Of a stretch of DNA of 7,527 nt, positions 7,160 through 7,527 are shown in pieces. The stretch's first letter is position 1, and each line of letters opens with the position of its first letter. The translations under genes were made by a program, and so were the position numbers. Below the pieces are notes generated by a model. That model ran no database searches. It was not told the origin of the DNA and saw only the letters and a program-made list of their open reading frames with translations. The stretch is from NCBI GenBank assembly GCA_009885185.1, contig VFLF01000045.1:1-7527 (forward strand). The letters are read 5' to 3'. This DNA is from Nitrosomonadales bacterium (GTDB taxonomy: Bacteria; Pseudomonadota; Gammaproteobacteria; Burkholderiales; SG8-41).

Positions 7160-7527
7160 GAGGCCACGCTCACGAGTCGCCAGAATGAATGTAAGTAGTT
7201 GTTTTTATTCAACATTTTATGACTCTCACGCGCACATTGAGGGCGCAGACGGGATTTTACCGCATTTCCCTTCAAATCCTACAACCTATAGTGTTCTTAC
7301 GAATTTCAAAACGCAATAGGTTGAATAAATGCCTGATTCAGAACAACTTTTGTATTAGGGCTCGGGGCGCGCCGATAGTTCAAGGCAGAGGCGCGGTCGG
7401 CCAAAAACGCCGGGAATGGATCGAAGGATCGACGGATCGGCTACGGCATGTTCGCTTTTTTGCGGGCAACGCCCAAAATGCACGCGCCGCGCTTCGGCCT
7501 TGCGCTCGCACTTCACGCCCACGACAG
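7160..7527. other. Non-coding region upstream of scpA: AT-rich leader, then GC-rich stretch with an 8-base tandem repeat
   Basis: No recognisable gene lies in these 368 bases. About 7185-7355 is AT-rich and probably holds the scpA promoter and leader. From about 7358 to the edge the sequence turns GC-rich. It contains three near-identical octamers at 7418-7441 (GGATCGAA, GGATCGAC, GGATCGGC), and a short GGGC-AAC-GCCC hairpin further on. Two frames stay open to the edge: a + frame from ATG 7416 (starts MDRRIDGSATACSLF, 37 codons) and a - frame of 56 codons ending in TAA at 7355-7357 (ends CLELSARPEP). Neither resembles a family I know, and stop-free runs of this length are expected by chance in GC-rich DNA. 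It may be an intergenic repeat or the tail of a gene lying beyond the window. Confidence 0.5.
7254..7284 (-). promoter_or_regulatory. Candidate sigma-70 promoter for scpAB
   Basis: Reading the - strand, TAAAAT (complement of 7254-7259) sits in the context GCGGTAAAATCCCG, a common -10 setting in betaproteobacteria. The best upstream match is TTGTAG (complement of 7279-7284), with a 19-base spacer that is longer than the ideal 17. Transcription would start near 7247, leaving a leader of about 90 bases before the scpA ATG. The surrounding 7185-7355 is clearly richer in A and T than the genes, as expected for a promoter region. A second TAAAAT closer to scpA (complement of 7214-7219) has no recognisable -35. 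This is pattern matching only; the -35 is weak. Confidence 0.3.

Noticed and set aside
7320..7350. Possible + strand promoter or operator in the AT-rich stretch (TTGAAT at 7321, palindrome CTGATTCAG at 7333-7341)
   Set aside because: No -10 lies at a suitable distance, and a 9-base palindrome is too short to call an operator without further sites.

Overview
The window looks like chromosomal DNA of a GC-rich proteobacterium, most likely a betaproteobacterium or close relative. This rests on the codon usage (many GCG, CGC and CTG codons), the family types present, a small REP-type intergenic repeat of the kind common in beta- and gammaproteobacteria, and the ScpA/ScpB versions. The species cannot be named from sequence alone. 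No rRNA, tRNA, CRISPR array, transposase or phage gene is visible.

Layout. On the + strand, the window opens inside the 3' part of a cbbQ/norQ-type AAA+ ATPase gene (1-393). A 156-base gap follows, mostly filled by two REP units in inverted orientation (438-524). Then come a cbbO/norD-type VWA-domain gene (550-2631) and, 24 bases later, a gene for an exported PQQ-dependent aldose/glucose dehydrogenase-like protein (2656-3792). On the - strand, read right to left, are scpA (7159-6323), scpB (6326-5487) and a BT1/folate-biopterin-type MFS transporter gene (5436-3796). The transporter gene converges on the dehydrogenase gene with only 3 bases between their stop codons. The last ~370 bases (7160-7527) hold an AT-rich stretch that probably carries the scpA promoter, then a GC-rich stretch with no convincing gene but with a small tandem octamer.

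How the genes work together. The CbbQ/NorQ ATPase and CbbO/NorD VWA protein form a two-part AAA+ activase/chaperone. It remodels or loads metal into a large enzyme: Rubisco for CbbQO, nitric oxide reductase for NorQD. The client enzyme is outside the window, so the choice between these is open. ScpA and ScpB are the non-SMC subunits of the bacterial condensin (Smc-ScpAB) and overlap by 4 bases, as is typical. The dehydrogenase and the transporter have no evident functional link to their neighbours.

Nothing here is a clear undescribed system. The points most worth a second look are the REP pair placed inside the cbbQ-cbbO operon just ahead of a poorly marked TTG start, the unknown client of this ATPase/VWA pair, the BT1-type transporter behind scpAB, and the unexplained sequence at the right edge.
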